From positions 1 to 64,000 of the forward strand of contig NZ_PIJY01000016.1 of the NCBI RefSeq assembly GCF_008304605.1: a stretch of 64,000 bases of DNA, read 5' to 3'. This stretch comes from Oceanobacillus polygoni. Lineage in GTDB: Bacteria > Bacillota > Bacilli > Bacillales > Amphibacillaceae. The notes under the pieces were generated by a model. That model saw only the letters and a program-made list of their open reading frames with translations, did no database searches and had not been told where the DNA came from. Shown piece by piece: positions 36,368 to 45,472 of this stretch; position 1 is the stretch's first letter; every line of letters starts with the position of its first letter. The translations under genes and the position numbers were made by a program.

Positions 36368-36421
36368 TTTCGAAGCTATACTTAGTGGGGTAATTTACTA
36401 AATTACCCTAGGAAGCTAATT

Positions 36422-36467
36422 AAAAGGTTAGCTCTATCCTCTAAATTAATGATAAAGCTAACCTTTT
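36422..36467. terminator. terminator between remnant and DUF3006 gene
   Basis: AAAAGGTTAGCT (36422-36433) pairs perfectly with AGCTAACCTTTT (36456-36467), 22-nt loop, T run after. It serves the converging DUF3006 gene as well. Confidence 0.7.
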
Positions 36468-36484
36468 TCCAACAAATAGTATCT

Positions 36485-36742
36485 CTATTTTTTAAATTTG
36501 CTACCCCTGCTTTTCGCTCTAAGTTTTGCCATTAAATCAGACGATTGTTGTGAAGCAACCTTTGTGTTAGAAACGTCAATACACTTTATTTTGTATGTAG
36601 TACGATTTTTTTCAAGAGCAAATACGGTATCGATTTTACTTCCCTCTGGAAGTGCACTTCTGTTTACAATATACTCCTCTTTCGTTTCTTCAATCAGAAT
36701 TACTGCTTTTTCACCTTCAAATCGATCTAGTATCCCTTTCAA
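36485..36742 (-). CDS. DUF3006 protein (85 aa)
   Basis: TTG 36740-36742 follows AAGGAGGTATTCAT. The protein opens KGILDRFEGEKAVILIEETK, and EEYIVNRSALPEGSKI follows. That is the DUF3006 pattern: a small beta-barrel that starts with a DRFE(G/N)-x-AVIL motif. A basic tail (KLRAKSRGSKFKK) ends it, suggesting nucleic acid or membrane surface contact. It begins 15 bases after the metallo-hydrolase lipoprotein stop, so the two form one operon. Known: DUF3006 genes commonly lie next to ComEC-like hydrolases; function unproven. Confidence 0.8.
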   Translation of the reverse strand: MKGILDRFEGEKAVILIEETKEEYIVNRSALPEGSKIDTVFALEKNRTTYKIKCIDVSNTKVASQQSSDLMAKLRAKSRGSKFKK

Positions 36743-36757
36743 ATGAATACCTCCTTG

Positions 36758-37972
36758 TTAATGCATGCAAGCTATACCTTGATCCTTAATATCTGCAATT
36801 CTAGCTGGCCCTATTCCAGGAATACGCGTTAAGTCATCTAACCTACTAAATGGTCTTAAATCTATTAATTCAGCAGCTCGCTCTGGGCCAATATGGATGA
36901 TTGCTTGAACTTCAGAAACCGTAGCGGTGTTCATATTAATACAAGAATTATCACCTGTCGTTTCTTCAGTTTCAGCATTCGCGCCTGTATCATGCTCCGA
37001 ACTATTTGATGTATTGGAATCTGCTGTCGCTGTATCTTTCTTGTTTGTTTCAATATGAAAGTTATCTCCATCAGATGTGACTACAATTGTTCCATCTTTA
37101 TCCGTTCCGTACAGTTTAATGCCAGCATCTTCAATATGTGAGACGACTTCTTGACTAGGGTGTCCATAGCTATTATTTATACCCGCACTATAGATTGCAA
37201 CTTCTGGATCAACTGCATGAATAAAAGCAGGGTCACTTGATGTGTTTGAGCCGTGGTGACCGAGGTGAAGAATATCCGCCCCTATGTCGACTCCACTGTT
37301 TAGGATGTTTCGTTCGTCGCTTTTTCCAGCATCACCTGTAAATAAAAATTTTGTGCTACCATATGTGAGCAGTAAGGAAATGGATTCTTCATTTGATTTT
37401 CCAGTGATTGTATCCGGATAAAGAACCTTAATTTTAAGAGGACCGATATCATATTCCTCACCAGTTCTCGGCTCATGATAATCTGCATCGCTGTTAATAA
37501 CGGCTTCTACACCACGCCTGAAGGTTTGCGATGAGCTTTCATTTCCAGACATCCAAACCTCACCAACCTCAAAACGTTGAACGAGATCAGCTAATTGGCC
37601 GATGTGATCAGCATCTGGATGACTAATAACAACAAGGTCAATTGCAGAAACTTCCTGTGCCTGGAGGTGATCGATGACCTCATCGCCTTTCCAATCACCT
37701 GCATCAAAAAGGATTGTATACGACTTATCCTGATCGGAATATTGGAAAAGCGTAGCATCTGCTTGCCCAACATCGATGTAATGAACTTTTAAATCAGAAA
37801 GGGAGGAGGTGTGGCTTATATCTTCATCTTCATTTTCACTCGTAGTGGTTCGCTCATCATTTGTAGTCTGTTCCAGTGATGCTGTCTCTAATTGACTGCT
37901 TTCAGTGCTAGTTTGTCCACAAGCAGTTAGAAAGATGATGCAAATCATAGTTAGAAAAAATCTTCTATTCAA
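36758..37972 (-). CDS. ComEC-like metallo-beta-lactamase lipoprotein with C-terminal helix-hairpin-helix
   Basis: The 404-residue protein has a lipoprotein signal with C18 in FLTACGQ and an acidic Ser/Thr linker. The MBL domain (about 60-310) shows HYIDVGQADATLF, the metal motif ISHPDADHIGQ, FTGDAGKSDE and LHLGHHGSNTS. A second acidic linker follows, then a ComEA-type HhH (about 345-404) with INMNTATVSEVQAIIHIGP and LTRIPGIGPARIADIKDQG. Known: the ComEC MBL domain acts in DNA uptake and is thought to be a nuclease; ComEA HhH binds DNA. Inferred: a surface-anchored DNA or nucleotide hydrolase. It is separate from the true competence channel, since no ComEC membrane part is present. Confidence 0.87.
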   Translation of the reverse strand: MNRRFFLTMICIIFLTACGQTSTESSQLETASLEQTTNDERTTTSENEDEDISHTSSLSDLKVHYIDVGQADATLFQYSDQDKSYTILFDAGDWKGDEVIDHLQAQEVSAIDLVVISHPDADHIGQLADLVQRFEVGEVWMSGNESSSQTFRRGVEAVINSDADYHEPRTGEEYDIGPLKIKVLYPDTITGKSNEESISLLLTYGSTKFLFTGDAGKSDERNILNSGVDIGADILHLGHHGSNTSSDPAFIHAVDPEVAIYSAGINNSYGHPSQEVVSHIEDAGIKLYGTDKDGTIVVTSDGDNFHIETNKKDTATADSNTSNSSEHDTGANAETEETTGDNSCINMNTATVSEVQAIIHIGPERAAELIDLRPFSRLDDLTRIPGIGPARIADIKDQGIACMH

Positions 37973-38147
37973 TTGTAAACCTCCATTACGTAATGTTCAC
38001 ATTAAGCGTACCAAAAAATAGTAGTGAAATCTATGCTTGTTAATAGGACAGGATGAAAAACTACGAAACTCTATTGAGCGGTACAGACAAGTTTAGCAAT
38101 GGTTTGTTGGTACATGAACAAAATAAAAGAGGTGGTGTATCTTAAAG

Positions 38148-38438
38148 ATGGTAAGTAAACGTAAAAAGAAACGAAGCGTCGTTATCCTAGCTTACGTGTT
38201 CGTATGTGGACTCTTTATATGTATAGAAACAAGTAGTCATAATTATATGGAGAAGGTGGGGGAGTTTACTGGAGTAGTCGACCGGTTTGAAAATAATCAA
38301 GCTGTTATTTTACTAGAGGACGTAGGCGAAGAAATGATTGTTTCAAAAAACCTTTTCCCATCCGGAATCGAAGCCAACATGTGGCTCCGATTTGAAGTTT
38401 ACGATGAACCAAAGCAATTGAACTCCATGAATAGATAA
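38148..38438 (+). CDS. DUF3006 protein with signal anchor (96 aa)
   Basis: The N-terminus is strongly basic (VSKRKKKRS), followed by a hydrophobic segment VVILAYVFVCGLFICIE. The DUF3006 core follows, FTGVVDRFENNQAVILLEDVG, then EEMIVSKNLFPSG. Start ATG 38148 follows GAGGTGGTG. It is divergent from the MBL lipoprotein, so a second DUF3006 copy flanks the same gene. This one would sit outside the membrane, unlike the 85-aa copy with no signal. Inferred: an external partner of the surface hydrolase. Confidence 0.75.
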   Translation: MVSKRKKKRSVVILAYVFVCGLFICIETSSHNYMEKVGEFTGVVDRFENNQAVILLEDVGEEMIVSKNLFPSGIEANMWLRFEVYDEPKQLNSMNR

Positions 38439-38477
38439 GAAATTGTTAGCGTGATGACTGAATCTCTGCGACGATAA

Positions 38478-39278
38478 TCAAGCTAGTAAGGCGCCAATTG
38501 CTCCAGTATATGCTCCTTTATCAAGAAAGACCGGCTCATAGGATAGCTTATCTTGAAAACTGCTTAAAACATTTTTTAAAGGAGCATTACCATTTAACGT
38601 ACTGCCAATAAAAACAATGGTATCTATATTTTTTTGGAATGCAACTTGACTAGTAAGTGATATCGTAATTTCTCCGATTAATTGGATAAGTGCAGCCATA
38701 TGATCTGCTTTTGTAGCTGTTGTATTGTTATTGGCTTTACCAAAATTAGCTGCAGTAAGATCTCCAAAAATAGGAGGCTTATTTGGTGCATAAATATCCC
38801 TCACTAATAAATCGCTGTTTTCATGATTACCTTCTTCTGCTAATGTAATAAGTTCTTGAAATGTGCTCTTTCCTGTAATTAATGAACCAAGCCCCATTAA
38901 TGTTCCTCCAGCAACACCGCTTCCGGCTAGTCGTTCAAACTTATGCTGTGTGACATGAAAAATGGATGTACCAGTACCGATATTTACAACAAGATAATCC
39001 TTTTTCCTTTGTTGCTTTTCTAAGTTTAATAAATAGCGCGTTCCCTCTAGGATGGATTGGAATTCATCTAAAAGACGGATGTTTTGGCTTGGCTGGTTAG
39101 AAATTAAATTACGCTTGCCTCCAGTTACATGTAATGTAGCATTGGGAGAAATGAATTGTAACCATTGAAGTAGCTCATTTTTTTCTTGGATGGAATACGT
39201 CTTAACGTGAAGATTTTCACGTTCTTCATAGGCTATTTTTATAAGCGTTCCTCCAGCATCAATTCCGATTCTTTCCAT
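38478..39278 (-). CDS. coaW: type II pantothenate kinase
   Basis: The 266-residue ASKHA-fold kinase has the phosphate-1 motif IGIDAGGTLIKIAY, phosphate-2 region VVNIGTGTSIFHV, and GSGVAGGTLMGLGSL, all typical of staphylococcal-type CoaW. ATG 39278 follows GTGAGGG and gives the usual family length; GTG 39293 is the longer alternative. Known: it phosphorylates pantothenate, the first step to CoA, and this type resists CoA feedback. It stands alone, far from panBCD at 60 kb. Confidence 0.88.
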   Translation of the reverse strand: MERIGIDAGGTLIKIAYEERENLHVKTYSIQEKNELLQWLQFISPNATLHVTGGKRNLISNQPSQNIRLLDEFQSILEGTRYLLNLEKQQRKKDYLVVNIGTGTSIFHVTQHKFERLAGSGVAGGTLMGLGSLITGKSTFQELITLAEEGNHENSDLLVRDIYAPNKPPIFGDLTAANFGKANNNTTATKADHMAALIQLIGEITISLTSQVAFQKNIDTIVFIGSTLNGNAPLKNVLSSFQDKLSYEPVFLDKGAYTGAIGALLA

Positions 39279-39432
39279 CGTATAATCCCTCACTTTGTCC
39301 TTTATTGATTTTCTAATAGCATAACGTATTAAGTTGGATTCACCAAAAAGAAAATCCCGACAAAATTCAAGTTAAGTAAAGCGATTTATCTAGAATATTG
39401 ATAAGAAATGGTAAATAACTAGACTGGATCAT

Positions 39433-40134
39433 TTATCCAATCCATTCTTTATTATACTTGATCATTTCATCTATCTGCTTTTGTGTGAGTGGTTCTTTAG
39501 TTGAAAGTAGCTCTAGATGGTATTTATGCGCTTTTAAGGTTTTTTCTACATCAAATGTATGTTTGGCCTGGAGCATTTTTGGTTTATACAATTCATAAAT
39601 GGTTTTACCGATCTCCATCATATATTCATTTTCTGTAGTTTCAAGTATCGCAAAATGGAACGTTAAATCAATTTCTACTAATTTTTCAGTAGAAATATCG
39701 GATACTAGCGTTTCTTTTTGAGTTTCATATACTTGTCTAATCTTCGCAATTTTTTCTTCTGACCAATTTGATTTTATTACATTCATCATCATGACTTCAA
39801 AGTGTTGTCTGAACTCAATCAGTTTATCCAAACTTTCATTGAGCAATAAAAGACTGAAAATCAATGGATTAAGCGAAACACTCGTAGGTTGTTTGGTAAT
39901 AAACATGCCTTCTCCTCGTTTAATTTGAACAATCCCGATTGCCTCCAATGTTTTAATTGCTTCCCTGATTGGTGTTCTGCTTACGCCAAATTGTTCTACT
40001 AATTCTTCTTCGGTTGGTAGTTTATCACCAGGCTTTAATAAACCATTTAATAAATGGGTTTTAATTTGTGACACAATCTCTGTTGATCGTTTATTTGCTG
40101 AACTTAATTTTTTAAAATGACTCATTCTATTCAC
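39433..40134 (-). CDS. GntR/FadR-family regulator, local to the tartrate dehydrogenase operon
   Basis: The 233-residue protein has a winged helix at about residues 15-80 (GDKLPTEEELVEQFGVSRTP then IREAIKTLEAIG) and a C-terminal FCD domain. LDKLIEFRQHFEVMMM carries the first acidic or helical part and LTFHFAILETTENEYMMEI the metal-binding histidine region. Known: FCD regulators are usually repressors released by a small organic acid. It is divergent from the tartrate dehydrogenase gene, with a dyad CATAATACGTATGATG between them. Inferred: it controls that operon. Confidence 0.87.
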   Translation of the reverse strand: MNRMSHFKKLSSANKRSTEIVSQIKTHLLNGLLKPGDKLPTEEELVEQFGVSRTPIREAIKTLEAIGIVQIKRGEGMFITKQPTSVSLNPLIFSLLLLNESLDKLIEFRQHFEVMMMNVIKSNWSEEKIAKIRQVYETQKETLVSDISTEKLVEIDLTFHFAILETTENEYMMEIGKTIYELYKPKMLQAKHTFDVEKTLKAHKYHLELLSTKEPLTQKQIDEMIKYNKEWIG

Positions 40135-40326
40135 TCCAAATTTATATTGTATTTAAACCAAATTCTAACAAAATGGACGAGGTTCCATAGTTAGCTATAG
40201 ACCAAAAAAACTAGTCGCTCCTCGTACTTGTTTTCCTTTAACTAGCTCAACGTATTCGTTTTTTGAGAGTATAATGAATTTTTTGATTTATCCGTTTACA
40301 ACACTTGTTTTTTATTATACCATATA

Positions 40327-40342
40327 CATAATACGTATGATG
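40327..40342. promoter_or_regulatory. candidate GntR operator ahead of the tartrate dehydrogenase gene
   Basis: CATAATACGTATGATG is a 16-bp dyad, symmetric except at positions 4 and 13, with the perfect centre ATACGTAT. It lies 23 bases before the start at 40365. FadR-type regulators bind dyads of this size. A -10-like CATAAT overlaps it, so binding would block transcription. Confidence 0.5.
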
Positions 40343-40364
40343 TACTAAGAATGGAGCTGAAAAA

Positions 40365-41435
40365 ATGAAGTATATTAACATCGCCTCAATTCCAGGTGAC
40401 GGTATCGGTCCAGAAGTTATGAACGAAGGGTATAAAGTATTAAAAGCATTAGAAGAGCTGCATGGGGGTCTTTCATTTGAGCGAAACGAATTTGATTGGA
40501 ATTGTAAGCGTTATCTAGAAGCTGGTGAGATGATGCCGGAGGATGGCTTAGAGATCCTGAAAGACTATGATGCCATTCTATTTGGGGCGGTAGGCGCACC
40601 GGAGGTTCCAGACCATATTTCTGTGTGGGAGCTAATATTGCCCATTCGCAGAGCTTTCCAGCAGTATGTCAATTTACGCCCGATTAAGCTATTAAAAGGG
40701 ATTGAGAGTCCACTGCGTTACAAGTCGGTAGAAGATATCGATTTTACGGTGATTCGGGAAAATACAGAAGGTGAATATTCGAATAGCGGTGGGAAACTTC
40801 ATGAGAATACACCTCATGAAACGGTTATCCAAAATAGTGTATTCACAAGGTATGGGACAGAACGGATTGTTAAGTATGCATTTGAGTATGCCAAACAAAA
40901 GGGGAAGAACAAGCTTTCCGTTGCGACAAAATCGAATGCGATGAATTATTCGATGCCGTTTTGGGATGATATCGTCCGCGAAATATCGAAAGACTATCCT
41001 TCGATCCCGTTCCATTTATATCATATAGATGCCCTGGCTGCTTTTTTCGTCTTAAAGCCAGAAGAATTTGAAGTGGTCGTTGCGAGTAATTTATTTGGAG
41101 ATATTTTAACGGACTTAGGTGCAGCGGTTGCGGGAGGTATTGGTATTGCCCCATCTGGAAATATCAATCCGGAAGGTACGTATCCATCTATGTTTGAACC
41201 AATTCACGGATCCGCACCGGATATTGCGGGCAAAGGAATAGCTAATCCGGTTGCACAAATTTGGAGTATCAGTTTGATGCTGGATCATTTTGGTTATTTC
41301 GAATTAGCCGAAGTAGTTTTAAATGCAATTGAAAGCGTGTTAATGAAAGGTGATAACTTAACACCAGATTTAGGTGGAAATGCGTCGACAACTGAGTTGG
41401 CTGATCAGATTGTTAATAAAATTCTAGAGGGGTGA
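40365..41435 (+). CDS. tartrate dehydrogenase/decarboxylase-type enzyme
   Basis: The 356-residue beta-decarboxylating dehydrogenase opens SIPGDGIGPEVMNEG. Substrate and cofactor sites show VIRENTEGEYS, ATKSNAMNYSM, VASNLFGDILTDLGAAVAGG and HGSAPDIAGKGIANP. It is closest to TtuC/YcsA tartrate dehydrogenases, not LeuB, because ENTEGEYSNSGG is typical of that group and no leu genes are near. Known: it oxidises tartrate or D-malate with NAD and a divalent metal. It is the first gene of a three-gene operon with an SDR and an aldehyde dehydrogenase. Confidence 0.8.
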   Translation: MKYINIASIPGDGIGPEVMNEGYKVLKALEELHGGLSFERNEFDWNCKRYLEAGEMMPEDGLEILKDYDAILFGAVGAPEVPDHISVWELILPIRRAFQQYVNLRPIKLLKGIESPLRYKSVEDIDFTVIRENTEGEYSNSGGKLHENTPHETVIQNSVFTRYGTERIVKYAFEYAKQKGKNKLSVATKSNAMNYSMPFWDDIVREISKDYPSIPFHLYHIDALAAFFVLKPEEFEVVVASNLFGDILTDLGAAVAGGIGIAPSGNINPEGTYPSMFEPIHGSAPDIAGKGIANPVAQIWSISLMLDHFGYFELAEVVLNAIESVLMKGDNLTPDLGGNASTTELADQIVNKILEG

Positions 41436-41439
41436 GAGA

Positions 41440-42186
41440 ATGAAGCAGCAGGAAAAAGTTTTTATCGTAACCGGTGCCGGGGGAGGTATGGGAAACGAAG
41501 TCGTATCTACATTACTTTCTGAAGGAGCAATCGTTGTTGGTATTGATATTTCGCTAGAAGGTATGACACACATAACGCATGAAAACTTCCAAAAGGAAGA
41601 AGTAAATCTTTTAGATAGTAACCGAATTAAAGAAGTGTTTAAACAGGTTTTTGAAACATATGGAAAAATAAATGGGCTAGTGAATCTTGCTGGGATAGCC
41701 CAACCATCGACTCCAATTCAGGATGTTTCTTTAGATTTTTGGAATAAAATTATTGGTATTAATGCTACTTCTATATTTTTAACATGTAAGGAAGCCGTTT
41801 CTTACATGAAAAATCAAGAAGGAGGGGCAATTGTAAATGTTGGCTCTGTTTCTGTTGCAAGACCAAGACCAGGTCTCCAAGCTTATATCGCAACCAAGGG
41901 TGCTGTAGAAGCTTTTTCAAAAGCACTTGCAATTGAAGTTGCCCAAGATAAAATTCGTGTTAACGTACTACATCCGGGGCCAGCGGAAACACAAATGCTG
42001 GTGCAATTTCCATCCGAGAAGGACCAAGAGAATGGATTAACACTAGACGATTTTAAAATGAGTGTACCATTAGGTGAATTAATTAAACCGACTGATATTG
42101 CGGAAGCGATTAACTATCTGTTATCAGATGGAGCAAAGATGGTTACTGGGGCAACACTCCATGTGGATGGTGGAAGAAGTTTGTAG
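41440..42186 (+). CDS. short-chain dehydrogenase/reductase
   Basis: The 248-residue classical SDR has the cofactor motif TGAGGGMGNEVVS, NLAGIAQP (the NAG-type strand), catalytic serine in VNVGSVSVARP, and Tyr-Lys pair in YIATKGAVEAF. The end is GATLHVDGGRS. It starts 4 bases after the tartrate dehydrogenase stop, with its site inside that gene, so translation is coupled. The acidic residue after the cofactor loop (GIDIS) favours NAD over NADP. Substrate likely a hydroxy acid or polyol, by inference. Confidence 0.85.
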   Translation: MKQQEKVFIVTGAGGGMGNEVVSTLLSEGAIVVGIDISLEGMTHITHENFQKEEVNLLDSNRIKEVFKQVFETYGKINGLVNLAGIAQPSTPIQDVSLDFWNKIIGINATSIFLTCKEAVSYMKNQEGGAIVNVGSVSVARPRPGLQAYIATKGAVEAFSKALAIEVAQDKIRVNVLHPGPAETQMLVQFPSEKDQENGLTLDDFKMSVPLGELIKPTDIAEAINYLLSDGAKMVTGATLHVDGGRSL

Positions 42187-42200
42187 AAAGGGGAAAAGAA

Positions 42201-43643
42201 ATGGAAAAGATAAAAATGCTAATTAATGGAGAATGGGTTGGAGCTGAGGAAGATGAATGGCTTCCAGTATATAATCCATCAACAGGTGAAAAGCTAGCGG
42301 AAATTGTGAATGCAACGAAAAAGCAAATTGATAATGCTGTAGAAGTTGCATGTGCAGCTTTTGAAAGTAAGGAGTGGAAGGGATTTAAACCGCATGAGCG
42401 TGGACAGTTGTTAATGGAGATGGCAACTTACATTCGTGAACATGCAGATAAGCTAAGTGAATTGGAATGTCTTGATGTTGGAAAACCGATGACACAAGCC
42501 AGGAATGATATCGAGGCAGCTGCAAGGTACTTTGAATTCTATGCTGGAGCAGCAGATAAGCTTATGGGGGATAGCATTCCGATTGAGGATGGACTTCTTG
42601 ATGTAACCGTACTCGAGCCAATGGGAGTAACAGCGCATATTATCCCTTGGAATTACCCGATTCAAATTATGTCCAGAAGTGTAGCTGCTGCAATTGCAAC
42701 AGGGAATGCTGTTATTGTCAAAAGCGCAGAAGATACGCCATTAACAGCTGATGCCTTGGCAAAAGGTTTCTCTGAAAGTAAGCTGCCAAAAGGAATTTTC
42801 CAACATGTGACAGGGCTTGGTGCAAATGCTGGAAGTTATCTGGTTTCCCATGAAGGTGTCGACCAAATTACGTTCACTGGCTCTGTACAAACAGGAATTA
42901 CTGTCATGAAGTCTGCTGCGGAAAGTGTTACACCAGTAACATTGGAGTTAGGAGGAAAATCTCCGAACATCGTGTTTCAGGATGCGGATTTAGAAAAGGC
43001 TGCAGAAGGTGTTAAGAATGCAATCGTCCAAAATGCAGGGCAGACATGTTCAGCTGGCTCAAGATTACTTGTCCATTCATCGATTAAAGAGACATTTGTT
43101 AATCAATTGGTAGAAAAATTTGCTGCACTAAAAGTTGGTCGAGGAATAGATGATCCAGATATTGGACCAATTTTAAATAAATGTCAATATGAGAAGGTAT
43201 TGTCTTACTTAGAATTAGGTAAAAAAGAAGGGAAAATTCTTACTGGGGGAGAGCCGATTACAGTTGAAGGTGCAGGCGGCTATTATATTCAACCAACCAT
43301 TATTGACGGAGTGTCGCATGATAGCATATTGGCACAGGAGGAAATTTTTGGCCCGGTTCTTACTGTTTTTACCTTTGAAGATATAGAAGAAGCAATTGGG
43401 CTTGCTAATCAGACGGAATATGGTTTAGTAACAGGAATCTGGACTTCAAATGTTAATACAGCTCATTATACAGCATCTAGAGTCAAGTCTGGTCAAGTAT
43501 TTGTAAATAATTATGGTGCAGGTGGCGGGGTTCAAATGCCATTCGGAGGCTATAAGAAAAGCGGAATAGGCAGAGAAAAAGGGTTTGAAGCTTTGAATAA
43601 TTATGTTCAAATTAAAAATATTGCCGTGAAATATGACATGTAA
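42201..43643 (+). CDS. aldehyde dehydrogenase (betaine-aldehyde type)
   Basis: The 480-residue NAD-dependent aldehyde dehydrogenase has VTAHIIPWNYPIQI (cofactor and oxyanion Asn), base glutamate in TLELGGKSPNIVF, and nucleophile cysteine in NAGQTCSAGSRLLVH. The closing segment is MPFGGYKKSGIGREKG. It is 15 bases after the SDR with site AAAGGGG. Together the two could oxidise an alcohol to an acid feeding the tartrate or malate enzyme. The substrate is not readable from sequence. Confidence 0.87.
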   Translation: MEKIKMLINGEWVGAEEDEWLPVYNPSTGEKLAEIVNATKKQIDNAVEVACAAFESKEWKGFKPHERGQLLMEMATYIREHADKLSELECLDVGKPMTQARNDIEAAARYFEFYAGAADKLMGDSIPIEDGLLDVTVLEPMGVTAHIIPWNYPIQIMSRSVAAAIATGNAVIVKSAEDTPLTADALAKGFSESKLPKGIFQHVTGLGANAGSYLVSHEGVDQITFTGSVQTGITVMKSAAESVTPVTLELGGKSPNIVFQDADLEKAAEGVKNAIVQNAGQTCSAGSRLLVHSSIKETFVNQLVEKFAALKVGRGIDDPDIGPILNKCQYEKVLSYLELGKKEGKILTGGEPITVEGAGGYYIQPTIIDGVSHDSILAQEEIFGPVLTVFTFEDIEEAIGLANQTEYGLVTGIWTSNVNTAHYTASRVKSGQVFVNNYGAGGGVQMPFGGYKKSGIGREKGFEALNNYVQIKNIAVKYDM

Positions 43644-43645
43644 AG

Positions 43646-43688
43646 AAGGGATGGTTCTTATGCGAAAGTTGCATAAGAACCATCCCTT
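43646..43688. terminator. very strong bidirectional terminator
   Basis: AAGGGATGGTTCTTATGC (43646-43663) and GCATAAGAACCATCCCTT (43671-43688) form a perfect 18-bp stem with a 7-nt loop, between the converging aldehyde dehydrogenase and peptide permease genes. The permease stop lies at its edge. Confidence 0.85.
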
Positions 43689-44503
43689 TATTTTGAACGA
43701 GGATCCATTAAATCCCTTAATGCGTTGCTTAATAGGTATAAACCTAATACGAGTAATGTGATTGCCCCACCAGGTGCATACGTGTACCAAGGAGAGTTGA
43801 TTAAATAGCTTTGAGCGTCCTTTAACATTCTTCCCCAGCTTGGATCTGGAGGCTGTACGCCCAAACCTAAATAACTGAGTGCTGCTTCTGCTAGCATGGC
43901 AATTGCAAAGGCAATGGATAGAGCTACGATAATTTGTGAAGAAACGTTTGGTAAAATATGCTTAAACATTATTTTGTAGTTTTTCACTCCAATTAGCTTG
44001 GCTGCAGTCACATATTCTGCTTCCTTTTGCTGTACAAAACCACTCCTTGTTACCCTTGCGATACTTGGAATAGCAATAATGCCAAGTGCGATAGAAGTGT
44101 TAATTATTCCTGGACCAAAAACGGCGACAAGCATTAAAGCTAAAATAATGCCTGGGAAGGCCATGAGAGCATCCATAAATCTCATGAACACTTCATCAAG
44201 CCAACCACCTACATAGCCAGCAATTCCTCCAATTAATACACCGAAGAATCCGCCGATAGCAATGGTCAGTATGCCAACTAAAAACGCCGTTTGGCTGCCT
44301 TTTAAAATCCTGCTGAAAATATCACGACCAAATTCGTCTGTCCCAAAGATATGTGTTGCACTTGGTTCTTTTAGTTTATTCGGAATATCCATCGAGTTAA
44401 CATCGTAAGGAGTATAGAAAAAACTTACAATTAATACGCCGACAAAGATAAGTAGTATTCCCGATCCCAATAGGAGATTGATATTTTTTTTGTGTTTTTG
44501 CAT
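43688..44503 (-). CDS. oligopeptide-type ABC transporter permease (OppC-like)
   Basis: The 271-residue protein has the OppC motif HIFGTDEFGRDIFSRILKGS, ATPase-contact loop AAKLIGVKNYKIMFKHILPN and about six helices. It is shorter at the N-terminus than the DppC-like copy at 28.9 kb, with only a brief KHKKN start. It is the last gene of the minus-strand importer operon; the order of transcription is D, F, P1 peptidase, binding protein, B, C. Confidence 0.9.
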   Translation of the reverse strand: MQKHKKNINLLLGSGILLIFVGVLIVSFFYTPYDVNSMDIPNKLKEPSATHIFGTDEFGRDIFSRILKGSQTAFLVGILTIAIGGFFGVLIGGIAGYVGGWLDEVFMRFMDALMAFPGIILALMLVAVFGPGIINTSIALGIIAIPSIARVTRSGFVQQKEAEYVTAAKLIGVKNYKIMFKHILPNVSSQIIVALSIAFAIAMLAEAALSYLGLGVQPPDPSWGRMLKDAQSYLINSPWYTYAPGGAITLLVLGLYLLSNALRDLMDPRSK

Positions 44504-44515
44504 GGTTTACACTTC

Positions 44516-45457
44516 CTAACGTAACCGGATTCGTGGATCGACGACAGAATATAAAATGTCCACAACAAAGTTTATAAAGACAACAGCAACGGTTATATAC
44601 ATTACGATTCCTTGTACGAGTGGGAAATCCCGATTGCTAATCGATGTAATTAACAATTGTCCTATTCCAGGCAAAGCAAAAACCTGCTCAACGATAATTG
44701 TCCCTGCTACTATTTCGGCAGTGATCAATCCGAAAATGGTGAGAATCGGGATCATTGCATTTTTCAATATATGTTTATAGACAACGATTTTCTCTGGTAG
44801 TCCTTTACTTCGAATGGTTCTTACATAATCAAGCTGAACTTGTTCTAAAATCGATGTCCGAACATATCGGAATTTCACAGCAATTTGTGGAATAGCAATT
44901 GTTAATGCTGGTAATAGTAGTGTACTTAATGCACCTTGGATACTTTCAGTCCATGGAACATATCCATTTATTCGGAAGAAGTCTACATTCATCCCGATAT
45001 AGAGAATAAAAATCATTCCGAGCCAGAAGGAGGGGATAGCCATCCCCAATTGCGTCACAGATGATAATACGACATCACTAGCTTTATTTTTTCGACGAGC
45101 TGCGAAAATTCCTAAAGGAAGTGCAACAAGTAAAACGATTACTAATGCTATACTCGCTACAGATAATGTCACAGGCAAGCGTTCCATTAGTAATGTGCTG
45201 ACGGGCATTGAAAAACGAATTGAATTCCCTAAATCACCAGTGAATAATCCTTTAATCCAAGTGAAGTACTGTTCATATAAAGGACGATCTAAACCTAACT
45301 CGCTTCTCATGTTTTCAATTTGCGTCTCATCCGCCTCAGTACCGAGCATCGTTCGTATTGGATCACCTGGTAATACTTGAAAGACTGCAAACGTAATGAC
45401 CGACACAAGTGCTACCGTTATAAAAAGTAAAATGATGCGACGAATGATATAGAACAT
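44516..45457 (-). CDS. oligopeptide-type ABC transporter permease (OppB-like)
   Basis: The 313-residue protein has the N-terminal helix IILLFITVALVSVITFAVF, then LPGDPIRTMLGTEADETQIE and the RSELGLDRPLYEQY stretch typical of OppB/DppB. Further helices follow, and the contact loop is TIRSKGLPEKIVVYKHILKN. It ends VVDPRIRLR like its relatives. Gaps of 12-16 bases to both neighbours show one operon with the binding protein and OppC. Confidence 0.9.
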   Translation of the reverse strand: MFYIIRRIILLFITVALVSVITFAVFQVLPGDPIRTMLGTEADETQIENMRSELGLDRPLYEQYFTWIKGLFTGDLGNSIRFSMPVSTLLMERLPVTLSVASIALVIVLLVALPLGIFAARRKNKASDVVLSSVTQLGMAIPSFWLGMIFILYIGMNVDFFRINGYVPWTESIQGALSTLLLPALTIAIPQIAVKFRYVRTSILEQVQLDYVRTIRSKGLPEKIVVYKHILKNAMIPILTIFGLITAEIVAGTIIVEQVFALPGIGQLLITSISNRDFPLVQGIVMYITVAVVFINFVVDILYSVVDPRIRLR

Positions 45458-45472
45458 AGTACCAGCCCTTCA

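Noticed and set aside
40365-41435. 3-Isopropylmalate dehydrogenase (leuB)
   Set aside because: No leuA, leuC or leuD nearby; active-site segments are of the tartrate dehydrogenase group.
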